DNA of 9,934 nucleotides from an uncultured Acidobacteriota bacterium (GCA_903932385.1 CAIZGA010000437.1:1-9934), one strand, 5' to 3'; shown: positions 1 to 7,430, counted from the stretch's first letter. Translations and numbers: made by a program. Notes: generated by a model from the sequence alone, not told the origin.

Positions 1-19
1 CCCGCACGGCCGCGCCCGC

Positions 20-24
20 AGGAG
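20..24 (+). promoter_or_regulatory. Ribosome binding site deciding a TTG start
   Basis: AGGAG lies 7 nt before the TTG at 32. It is the reason for preferring this non-ATG start, since no ATG or GTG is available in frame between the left edge and the conserved N-terminal block. Confidence 0.6.
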
Positions 25-31
25 CATCGCC

Positions 32-1183
32 TTGTCCAACCCGCTTGAAGCCATTCGCGTCCAGCCCAGCCAGCGCCTGCTTTCGCTCGATGTCCTGCGC
101 GGCCTCGACGTCGCCCTGATGATTCTCGTCAATGACCCGGGCGGCCGCAGCTACTACCAGTTGGACCACGCGCCCTGGGACGGTTGCACCCTCACCGACC
201 TCGTCTTCCCCACCTTCCTCTTCATGGTCGGCGTCTCCATCGTCTTCGCCTTCCGCACCCGCATCGCCAACAACGTGCCGCGCTCCGTCATCCTGATGCA
301 CACCTTCAAGCGCGCCGCGCTCATCATCGCCATCGGCTGGCTCGGCAATCTGCTGCCGTACTTCCACTTCAGCACCATGCGTTATTTCGGAGTTCTGCCG
401 CGCATCGGCCTCTGCTACGCCATCGCCGCTCTCATCTATCTCTTCGGTCGCGTTCGCGGATCCGCAATCGCCATCGTCGTCGCGCTGGTCGGCTACTGGT
501 ACCTGATGACCCACGTCGCCGTCCCCGGCTTCGGCCCGCCCACGCATGACATCGACCCCGCCGGCAACATCGGCTCCTGGTTCGACCGCCAGCTCATGTC
601 CACCAACCACTTCTATCAGCACAAGCAGTTTGATCCAGAAGGCCTGCTCAGCACCGTCCCCGCCGTCGCCACCACGCTGCTCGGTGTTCTCGTCGGCGTG
701 TGGATTCAGACCAAGCGCAGCGTCGCAGAAAAAGCCGCATGGCTCACCGGTGCCGGTGCCGTGCTCATCGGCCTCGGCCTCGCCTGGTCGCTCGACTTCC
801 CCATCAACAAGCGCGTCTGGACCAGCAGCTACGTCCTCTTCGTCGGCGGCATCGCCATGATCGCCCTCGCCGCGCTCTACTTCATCATCGACCGCAAACC
901 GCGCGCCCCCGGCGAAGTGCACCCGCTGCATCGTTGGATGTATCCCTGGCTCGTCTTCGGCTCCAACGCCCTCACCGCCTACTGCGTTGCAGAACTGCTC
1001 GCCATCACCATCGGCTACGTTCGCATCGGCGGACTCAACCTGCACCACATCGCCTTCTCGCTCATCCCCACCGCCATCGGCCCCGAAGAAGTTCGCTCGC
1101 TCCTCTTCGCCATCCTCTTCGTCGCCGTCTGCTTCATCCCCATGCTCGTTCTCTATCGCAAGAAAATCTTCCTGCGCCTGTAA
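32..1183 (+). CDS. HGSNAT-like (COG4299/DUF5009) membrane acyltransferase
   Basis: This 383-aa polytopic inner-membrane protein belongs to the family of human heparan-alpha-glucosaminide N-acetyltransferase and bacterial NagX-like proteins, which are thought to move acyl groups onto amino sugars across the membrane. The diagnostic N-terminal block is present: LLSLDVLRGLDVALMILVN at 16-34, then LDHAPWDG with the likely catalytic His46, then TLTDLVFPTFLFMVG. Later family blocks are DPEGLLSTVPAVATTLLG (201-218), FPINKRVWTSSYVLF (256-270) and FGSNALTAY (309-317). Roughly ten hydrophobic spans are visible and the length is typical. The start is a TTG with AGGAG 7 nt upstream. The frame stays open to the left edge, so an earlier start cannot be excluded. 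The substrate is unknown; there is no neighbouring sugar operon in view. Family assignment is firm, the specific reaction is inferred. Confidence 0.9.
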   Translation: MSNPLEAIRVQPSQRLLSLDVLRGLDVALMILVNDPGGRSYYQLDHAPWDGCTLTDLVFPTFLFMVGVSIVFAFRTRIANNVPRSVILMHTFKRAALIIAIGWLGNLLPYFHFSTMRYFGVLPRIGLCYAIAALIYLFGRVRGSAIAIVVALVGYWYLMTHVAVPGFGPPTHDIDPAGNIGSWFDRQLMSTNHFYQHKQFDPEGLLSTVPAVATTLLGVLVGVWIQTKRSVAEKAAWLTGAGAVLIGLGLAWSLDFPINKRVWTSSYVLFVGGIAMIALAALYFIIDRKPRAPGEVHPLHRWMYPWLVFGSNALTAYCVAELLAITIGYVRIGGLNLHHIAFSLIPTAIGPEEVRSLLFAILFVAVCFIPMLVLYRKKIFLRL

Positions 1184-1201
1184 CAAAATTTTTGCGCAAC
1201 A

Positions 1202-1234
1202 AAAAGACCCACATCTTCACGATGTGGGTCTTTT
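1202..1234. terminator. Bidirectional intrinsic terminator between convergent genes
   Basis: A perfect 14-bp stem (1202-1215 with 1221-1234) encloses a 5-nt TTCAC loop. The A-rich and T-rich outer ends of the stem provide a U-run in both directions. It lies 18 nt after the acyltransferase stop and 18 nt after the histidine kinase stop on the other strand, so it can end both transcripts. Confidence 0.9.
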
Positions 1235-1252
1235 ATTTTGTGCCGTAGATTT

Positions 1253-3646
1253 TTATCTCAGATGGCTGCTCGGTTTTGTCGGCAGTGTGAAGTAGAAACT
1301 CGCTCCCTTGCCCATGTGGCTTTCCGCCCAGATGCGCCCGCCATGCTGTTGCACAATCGACCGGCAAATCGCCAGGCCCAGTCCCGTGCCGCCCATCGCG
1401 CGCGAATCCGACGCATCCACCTGTTGGAAGCGTTCGAAAATTAATTCCAGTTTGTCCGAAGGTATGCCGCGGCCCGTGTCATGCACTTCTACCCGCGCCT
1501 CATCATCGCCAACCTGACGCACCGCCAGCCGAATCTCCCCGCCCGGCTGCGAAAACTTAATCGCGTTCGAAATCAAATTCGTCAGCGTCTGCAGAATTCT
1601 GTCCGGGTCCGCCCACACATTCACCGGCTGCACATCGTAAACAAATTTCAGGCTCGCCTTCGCCGCCGATGTCTCCTGCAGTCCCGCCGCACGCCGCAGC
1701 AAATCTTCCACGTTGCACATGGTGTAGTGGAGCTGCACCTTGCCGCTGCCAATCCGCTCCAGGTCCAGAATGTCATTCACCAGACTCACCAGCCGGTCTG
1801 TGTTGCCAATCGCAATCTCCAGCATCTGCGACTGTTTCTCCGGCCGCGCCGTCAGCGCACCGCCGGCCACCAGTCCCAGCGCCGCACGCAGCGATGTCAA
1901 CGGCGTCCGCAACTCGTGGCTCACGGTGGAAATAAATTCGTCCTTCATGCGGTCCAGCGCACGACGCTCGGTGATGTCAGTAAACGCAACCACGGCGCCC
2001 ACCGGACGGCCTTCCACAATCTGCGGACTGGCAATCAGTTCCACCGGGAAACTGGTGCCGTCCTTGCGCCAGAAAATTTCATCCACCACGCGCATCGGGT
2101 TCTGCGTCTGCAGGCAATGCAGAATCACGCAGTCCTTCGCTTCGCAAATCTGTCCGTCGGCGCGTGTGTGGTGGATCAGGTCATGCATCATCCGCCCCAG
2201 TAACTCGCTCTGCTTGTAACCCAGCATCTGTGCCGCTGCCGGATTCACAAACGTCACCCGACCCGCCAGGTCCACGCCGTAAATTCCGTCACCCACCGAT
2301 TCCAGAATCGAATTGCTCTGGTGCATCAGCGTCCGCAACCGTTCTTCGGCCTGCGTCTTCTCGGTGATGTCAATGCCGTGCATCAGCACATATGGCTGGC
2401 GATCGCCCAGATCAATCAAATTGTTGCGATAGGTGATGACGTGCACATCGCCATTGCGATGCACCACGTACATGTTGCCGTTGGCCTCGCCCTGTCCGCG
2501 AACGCGCCGCAGATAATCATCAAAATATTTCCGCGACTGCGCCGGCACAAAGTCCTTCAGCGACCGGCCCATCATCTCGTCCACCGTGTAGCCCAGGCTT
2601 TCGGCGGCGTGTTTGTTCACGCTCATCAGGTTGCCGTTCAGGTCATGCGTGAACACCATGCCCAGCGAACCTTCAACCAGTTGCCTGTAACTCGCTTCGC
2701 TCTCGCGCAGTGTGGCCTCGGCTTCGCGTTGCTGCGTCACGTCAATGCCGGTGGCAATGATGTACGCCACTTCCTTCTGCTCGTCCAGCATCGCCGTCAC
2801 AGACCAGGCAATCCGCAGCCGGTTGCCGTTGCGCGTCAGCCAGTAATTTTCAAACGCCGCCGGAAATCTTCCGCTGCGGATGCTGTCAAACTCTGCAATC
2901 GCCTGCTGCGTTTCTTCCGGTGGCACCAGCTTTTCCCAGTACGGCAGCCCCACCAGTTCTTCAATGCTGAATCCGGCACTCGCCAACGCTGTGCGGTTCA
3001 CGCGTACCACGCGGCCCGCCGTGTCATACACCAGCACCAGCGCGCCCACGGTGTCCAGCACCGCGCTCACAAAATTCCGTTCCACCGTCAGCGCTGTCTC
3101 AATGCGGTGCCGCTCCCACGCCGACCGCTCCATGTCCAGCAGCCGCGGATTGATTTCCAGCCGCATCACCACTTGCTTGCTCAGCGTCTGCAATGCGCTC
3201 CGCTGCACATCGGTCAGCGTGCGGACTTTCGTGTCCATCACTCCCAGCACGCCCAGCGCCTTACCGTCGTGCGTAATCAGCGGCATGCCCGCGTAGTATC
3301 GAATATTATTTCCGCTCAGCAGGATCCCATCCGGCGCCCAGCGCTCGTCCTTCCGCGCATCCAGCACTTCGTAGATGTCCCTGCCCAGAATCGCGTACTC
3401 GCATACTGAGCCTTTGCGGCTCATCTCCGTCGTCTGCGTTCCATACGCCGACTTGAACCACACCCGCGTCGCATCCACCAGCGAGATGAACGCCACCGGC
3501 ATATTGCACACCTGTGCCGCAAGCCTCGTCAGCTCGTCCAGTGCGGGGTCCGGCGGCGTGTCCATCACTCCATATTGGTAGAGTGCTTGCAGCCTTTCCG
3601 CTTCGTCTTGGAGCAGCAGGGTGGTATCCATAGTCGCATCGACCAT
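1253..3646 (-). CDS. GAF-PAS-PAS-PAS sensor histidine kinase
   Basis: This 797-aa protein is a two-component sensor kinase with no transmembrane span or signal peptide, so it should sense in the cytoplasm. Domains in order are GAF (about 20-165), PAS1 (190-305), PAS2 (315-430), PAS3 (440-560), HisKA (565-635) and HATPase_c (675-790). The H-box is SHELRTPL with phosphoacceptor His577. The ATPase shows an N-box (Asn690/Asn694), a G1 box DTGRGIP (723-729), an F-box FERF (737-740) and a G2 box GGTGLGL (752-758). All catalytic elements are present, and there is no receiver or output domain. No response regulator is visible in the window, so it looks like an orphan kinase. The signal is unknown. 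PAS3 carries three evenly spaced cysteines (501, 506, 511). The ATG at 3646 has no good Shine-Dalgarno; the alternative ATG at 3631 is no better. Confidence 0.95.
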   Translation of the reverse strand: MVDATMDTTLLLQDEAERLQALYQYGVMDTPPDPALDELTRLAAQVCNMPVAFISLVDATRVWFKSAYGTQTTEMSRKGSVCEYAILGRDIYEVLDARKDERWAPDGILLSGNNIRYYAGMPLITHDGKALGVLGVMDTKVRTLTDVQRSALQTLSKQVVMRLEINPRLLDMERSAWERHRIETALTVERNFVSAVLDTVGALVLVYDTAGRVVRVNRTALASAGFSIEELVGLPYWEKLVPPEETQQAIAEFDSIRSGRFPAAFENYWLTRNGNRLRIAWSVTAMLDEQKEVAYIIATGIDVTQQREAEATLRESEASYRQLVEGSLGMVFTHDLNGNLMSVNKHAAESLGYTVDEMMGRSLKDFVPAQSRKYFDDYLRRVRGQGEANGNMYVVHRNGDVHVITYRNNLIDLGDRQPYVLMHGIDITEKTQAEERLRTLMHQSNSILESVGDGIYGVDLAGRVTFVNPAAAQMLGYKQSELLGRMMHDLIHHTRADGQICEAKDCVILHCLQTQNPMRVVDEIFWRKDGTSFPVELIASPQIVEGRPVGAVVAFTDITERRALDRMKDEFISTVSHELRTPLTSLRAALGLVAGGALTARPEKQSQMLEIAIGNTDRLVSLVNDILDLERIGSGKVQLHYTMCNVEDLLRRAAGLQETSAAKASLKFVYDVQPVNVWADPDRILQTLTNLISNAIKFSQPGGEIRLAVRQVGDDEARVEVHDTGRGIPSDKLELIFERFQQVDASDSRAMGGTGLGLAICRSIVQQHGGRIWAESHMGKGASFYFTLPTKPSSHLR

Positions 3647-3802
3647 CGTAACCAGTCGTTTACACGCTAGTCTCTGGCACTTTCAGGGGATTTGGCATGA
3701 CTTTCGTACAGCAAGTCCCGTCTTTGCAGCAGCTTGTCCCACAGCGGGAATTTCCGCCCCTAGCAACAGTGTGTCCGATTAGCGCCACTTCTGCAAGAAA
3801 AT

Positions 3803-3818
3803 TGGTGCACCTGCACCA
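3803..3818 (-). terminator. Candidate weak terminator hairpin after the ccmE/DUF4440 unit
   Basis: A 16-bp dyad, TGGTGCA-CC-TGCACCA, lies 42 nt beyond the DUF4440 stop. Read on the minus strand it folds as a 6-bp stem with an AGGT loop, followed by ATTTTCTT, which is a poor U-run. It could instead be a protein-binding dyad upstream of the histidine kinase, whose start is about 155 nt further on. Either reading is tentative. Confidence 0.35.
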
Positions 3819-3860
3819 TAGCAAACAAGATGCGACACCCCTGCCCGATTCTATTGAGTT

Positions 3861-4457
3861 TTACGGTTCTTTCAGCGAACAGCAGTTGTCCTTCGGCTCG
3901 TCCTGGCTCGCGTCCAGTTCCACCTTCCACTCGCCGTTCGCCTGTTTCTTCCACACCGTCAAGTAGCGTCCCTGGATGACTACCGCATTGCCCTGCGCAT
4001 CCCGCGACCGCCCCTCGTAGTGCCCGAAGGTGAAGCCCATATCGCCCTGCTCAGAAAGTCGACCGCCCTGCGGCGTCCACGTCAGCTGATAAACCTTCGC
4101 GTCCCAAACCGCCGTCGCCGCAATCGCCTTCTGCCCCACCACCGGCGCTTTGCCGTTCGAGAGCACAATGCCATCCTCGGCAAACCATGCCGCAAAGGCC
4201 TTGCCGCCGCCGGTTGCCACATCTGCCGCAAACTTTGCTTCCAGTGAATACAAAAACGCCGTGCCCGGAGTCAGCGTCGGCTCGGTCAACAGGTTCGGCT
4301 GCTCCTGCGTCGGCTTGCCCAGCGGATCATAATTGTTCAGCACGCCGCTGCTGGTCACATCCTGTGCCGCTGCCGCCGGCATATACTGCCCCAAACACAA
4401 CGCTGCGAGCAGCAACACTGCCGCCCGCCTGCATCGCTGCTGCGTTTTTCCCATCAT
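3861..4457 (-). CDS. Secreted SnoaL-like/DUF4440 protein
   Basis: This 198-aa protein carries a signal peptide: basic MMGKTQQRCRR, a hydrophobic run AAVLLLAALCLG, then PAAAA with likely cleavage before Gln32. The mature part holds one NTF2-like fold of the DUF4440/SnoaL type at about 70-185. Visible family features are WFAEDGIVL (91-99), GDMGFTFGHY (138-147) and GRYLTVWKK plus WKVELD (163-182). Such domains are small alpha/beta barrels used as binding pockets or enzymes; no specific function can be read from this one. Its mature region is exported, probably to the periplasm. The start follows the upstream ccmE stop by 8 nt, so the two genes are very likely co-transcribed and translationally coupled. 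An ATG 102 nt further upstream exists but would overlap ccmE and bury the signal peptide, so I rejected it. The C-terminus has an adjacent Cys pair (NCCS). Confidence 0.82.
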   Translation of the reverse strand: MMGKTQQRCRRAAVLLLAALCLGQYMPAAAAQDVTSSGVLNNYDPLGKPTQEQPNLLTEPTLTPGTAFLYSLEAKFAADVATGGGKAFAAWFAEDGIVLSNGKAPVVGQKAIAATAVWDAKVYQLTWTPQGGRLSEQGDMGFTFGHYEGRSRDAQGNAVVIQGRYLTVWKKQANGEWKVELDASQDEPKDNCCSLKEP

Positions 4458-4465
4458 TTGTTTGG

Positions 4466-4960
4466 CTAGCTCTTGCTGCCTGCGGGCTTGGCCGACGTAG
4501 CCGGCGATGCGGCCGTGTTCGGCGTCGTGCCCGGTGCCGCCTGATATTTCGACGCGCACTTGGCCTGCAACTCCGTCGCGTGGAAGACACCATCGCGGCC
4601 CATCTTACCCACCGCCAGCGCCTGCGCATCGTCCTTGAAAGTGTCCGGCGGCGGCTCCGCGCCCTTGTACCTCACCACCAGCGTCTGCGGATTCGGCGTC
4701 GCCTTCGTATCATGGCTTTCAAACTGGGTCAGCGTAAAGGTCACGTTGGACCCGTCCTTCACAATCGACTCCGGCTTAACAAAGCCTTCCACGCGCAGGT
4801 TCCGCGTAAAAGTCTTCTCGCCCATCTGCCGCATCTCGGCAATGGTCACGTAGTAGCTCTTGTTGCTGTCGGAGTTCATCCCGCTCACCGCCAGCCACAC
4901 AATCACGCCCACCACCACTACGGTAGCCGCAATAATCTTTACTGTATTTCCATTCTTCAT
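4466..4960 (-). CDS. ccmE: CcmE-like cytochrome c maturation heme chaperone, CxxxY variant
   Basis: This 164-aa protein has a short cytoplasmic N-terminus, one membrane anchor (about 8-25) and an exported OB-fold domain. CcmE carries heme from CcmABCD to the CcmF/H ligation machinery. Family features seen are SYYVTIAEM (35-43), LRVEGFV (55-61), VTFTLTQF (73-80), VVRYKG (95-100) and VGKMGRDGVFHATEL (117-131). Family CcmE proteins next have a covalent heme-binding His in an HxxxY motif (His130 in E. coli). Here the sequence is AKCASKY, with Cys135 and Tyr139, the CxxxY form known from Desulfovibrio and archaea. The C-terminal 25 residues are a low-complexity Ala/Pro/Thr/Ser tail. I chose the ATG at 4960 because AGG lies 8 nt upstream and the anchor then begins properly; a longer frame to 5071 would add an unrelated polar extension. 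No other ccm gene is in the window. Confidence 0.82.
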   Translation of the reverse strand: MKNGNTVKIIAATVVVVGVIVWLAVSGMNSDSNKSYYVTIAEMRQMGEKTFTRNLRVEGFVKPESIVKDGSNVTFTLTQFESHDTKATPNPQTLVVRYKGAEPPPDTFKDDAQALAVGKMGRDGVFHATELQAKCASKYQAAPGTTPNTAASPATSAKPAGSKS

Positions 4961-5050
4961 GACGAAACCTGCCCCGTTTCCCTGCGCCTGCTCGAATCCA
5001 TCGGCACAGCGCGGACCTGTCTGCCCAGCCCGCTTCGTGTCTATATCGAG

Positions 5051-5056
5051 TTTATA
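5051..5056 (-). promoter_or_regulatory. Predicted -10 element of the ccmE/DUF4440 unit
   Basis: On the minus strand the hexamer is TATAAA, placing a likely transcription start near 5044 and giving an 84-nt leader before the ccmE ATG. There is no good -35 hexamer at the usual spacing. The activator-type site at 5078-5093 occupies that position, as expected for a class II activated promoter. Confidence 0.5.
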
Positions 5057-5077
5057 CCCGCCCGCGCACACCTTCGC

Positions 5078-5093
5078 TGTGAGCTATGTCACA
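5078..5093. promoter_or_regulatory. CRP/FNR-family operator, TGTGA-N6-TCACA
   Basis: The sequence TGTGAGCTATGTCACA has both half-sites identical to the E. coli CRP consensus, separated by exactly 6 bp. It lies in the divergent region between ccmE and thiC. Its centre is 41.5 bp upstream of the transcription start predicted from the minus-strand TATAAA box, the classical class II activator position. It is about 170 bp from the thiC start codon. Which CRP/FNR-family protein would bind it in this organism is not known from the window. Confidence 0.6.
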
Positions 5094-5189
5094 CAATTCC
5101 TGCCCCGCCCGCTTTTGCCGCCCAAACCGCACCTCCACCTCATCAAAACTGCTTTTTGCCCCCATTCCGGCCCACCCACCGGCTGGGTC

Positions 5190-5195
5190 TATACT
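5190..5195 (+). promoter_or_regulatory. Possible -10 element for thiC
   Basis: TATACT lies 67 nt upstream of the thiC ATG, within GGGTCTATACTGAAATG. No convincing -35 hexamer is seen 16-18 bp upstream. If used, transcription would start near 5202 and give a leader of about 60 nt. Confidence 0.35.
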
Positions 5196-5205
5196 GAAAT
5201 GAATC

Positions 5206-5247
5206 GCCGCAACGCGGATTTTTCTGCGGCCAACTCCCGGGCGAGTT
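5206..5247 (+). promoter_or_regulatory. Structured thiC leader
   Basis: Three inverted repeats lie just upstream of the thiC ribosome binding site. GCCGCA (5206-5211) can pair with TGCGGC (5225-5230). Alternatively CCGC (5207-5210) pairs with GCGG (5214-5217), immediately followed by ATTTTT, which resembles a small terminator; the two are mutually exclusive. Downstream, AACTC (5232-5236) pairs with GAGTT (5243-5247), ending 5 nt before the Shine-Dalgarno. No THI-element core sequences are present. Regulatory meaning is speculative. Confidence 0.3.
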
Positions 5248-5253
5248 CACTAG

Positions 5254-6762
<1,509 letters not shown>

Positions 6763-6782
6763 TTCACCGCAGCATTAAATAA

Positions 6783-6816
6783 AAAAGCCATTTCCCTCCC
6801 CAAGGAAATGGCTTTT
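6783..6816. terminator. Bidirectional intrinsic terminator after thiC
   Basis: A perfect 13-bp stem (6783-6795 with 6804-6816) encloses an 8-nt loop. On the plus strand it ends in GGCTTTT, 20 nt after the thiC stop. On the minus strand it ends in GGCTTTTTTATTT, an even better U-run, about 60 nt beyond the stop of the small minus-strand gene at 6877. This supports minus-strand transcription through 6877-7291. Confidence 0.9.
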
Positions 6817-6876
6817 GCGTTTTGCTGTACAGACCTGAGATTCGTGGAAATAAAATTTGTGGGAAAAAGTTTCGGC

Positions 6877-7122
6877 CTAAAAGCTCGGCACGGCCCCGAA
6901 AACATTCAGCAGGCTCCCGCCGTCAACGCGGCTTCTCCCGCCATTACCCGGCTTCTTCGGCTCGGGCACTTTGATCGCACTGAAGTTGAAGGCCATCCCG
7001 CCCACGCGGTGCAACAGCACCCGCGGCGACGCGCTGCCATGGCACGGCAACATCGTCATATAGTGTGCCGACGTATACTTGCCGGCATCCCCACGCCAGA
7101 TTCTCTTCAATATCTGCGTCAT
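6877..7122 (-). CDS. Hypothetical 81-aa protein
   Basis: I do not recognise this protein. It begins MTQILKRIWRGDAGKYTSAH, is basic and Gly/Pro-rich in its second half (VPEPKKPGNGG, 52-62), and has no signal peptide or membrane span. Support for coding comes from composition: about three quarters or more of third codon positions are G or C, and it lies on the strand that runs into the minus-direction arm of the terminator at 6783-6816. The start is uncertain. ATG 7122 has only a distant AAGGA (12 nt away). A GTG 39 nt upstream would add VREWLKAKGKTTS, which also reads like protein. It lies downstream of the 35-aa membrane protein gene with about 61 nt between them, so the two may share a transcript. 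Confidence 0.5.
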   Translation of the reverse strand: MTQILKRIWRGDAGKYTSAHYMTMLPCHGSASPRVLLHRVGGMAFNFSAIKVPEPKKPGNGGRSRVDGGSLLNVFGAVPSF

Positions 7123-7183
7123 ACTCGTCGTTTTTCCTTTGGCCTTCAACCATTCCCGCACCTCGCAGTGCCGACCCGGTTGA

Positions 7184-7291
7184 TTACTGCTGTTCTTCTT
7201 CTTCGTCCTGCATCTGCGTACGAATGGCAACCAATGCCGGTGCAAGAAGAATGGCGATGAATGCAAGCGCGGCTACACTGTCGTGAAGCAT
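7184..7291 (-). CDS. 35-aa single-span membrane protein
   Basis: This tiny gene encodes a 35-residue protein opening MLHDSVAALAFIAILLAPAL. It has a short N-terminus, one continuous hydrophobic helix (about 5-23), a basic stop-transfer residue (Arg24) and a strongly acidic tail with five consecutive acidic residues (29-33). A long Shine-Dalgarno, AGAGAGGA at 7301-7308, sits 9 nt upstream of the ATG, which is the best evidence that it is translated. A longer in-frame ATG at 7375 exists but lacks these features and would hide the helix. It resembles the small regulatory membrane proteins that bind larger complexes, but I know no homologue and infer no function. It lies 139 nt downstream of the M28B peptidase gene on the same strand. 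Confidence 0.65.
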   Translation of the reverse strand: MLHDSVAALAFIAILLAPALVAIRTQMQDEEEEQQ

Positions 7292-7304
7292 ATCGTTGGT
7301 TCCT

Positions 7305-7342
7305 CTCTGTGGAGACAGAAAAATCTCTCTCCCTACACAGAG
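7305..7342 (-). promoter_or_regulatory. Leader hairpin upstream of the 35-aa membrane protein
   Basis: In the minus-strand transcript CTCTGT (7342-7337) pairs with ACAGAG (7310-7305). Inside it a second helix forms: GGAGA-G-AGA pairs with TCT-G-TCTCC around a UUUU loop (7320-7323), with one G-G mismatch. The foot of the stem contains the 5' half of the Shine-Dalgarno (7305-7308) and leaves AGGA (7301-7304) free. There is no U-run after the stem, so it is not a terminator for the upstream peptidase gene. A role in translation control is inference. Confidence 0.45.
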
Positions 7343-7430
7343 TGTGCCCAAATCGGAACTCGCATCCCATTCCACTTCTGCTCGCGTGTAACGAACAAAA
7401 GTTGTAGATGGCTTCTTACTCGAATCGTTT

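Noticed and set aside
2321..3409. 362-aa plus-strand open frame
   Set aside because: It is antisense to the histidine kinase, rich in His, Arg and Gln as expected for a shadow frame, with no recognisable domain. The kinase frame has all its catalytic motifs.
3697..3966. 89-aa plus-strand open frame
   Set aside because: No ribosome binding site or recognisable features, and its second part is antisense to the DUF4440 gene.
4458..4559. N-terminal extension of the DUF4440 protein by 34 residues
   Set aside because: It would overlap the end of ccmE and place a polar segment before an obvious signal peptide that starts at the internal Met pair.
4961..5071. Upstream start for ccmE adding 37 residues
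   Set aside because: The extension overlaps the predicted -10 box and leader, has no family similarity, and the ATG at 4960 has a ribosome binding site right before the membrane anchor.
4187..5197. 336-aa plus-strand open frame across the ccmE region
   Set aside because: Arg/His/Pro-rich shadow frame antisense to two recognised genes and crossing the control region.
6835..6840. CTGAGA, reminiscent of a THI-element segment
   Set aside because: It lies after thiC and its terminator, and the second conserved THI segment is absent nearby; a six-base match is expected by chance.
6944..7153. 69-aa minus-strand open frame overlapping the 81-aa orphan
   Set aside because: Alternative frame of the same region with less convincing codon use and no better start; kept the 81-aa frame instead.
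7305..7342. Hairpin as a terminator of the M28B peptidase gene
   Set aside because: The uridines are in the loop; no U-run follows the stem on the minus strand.
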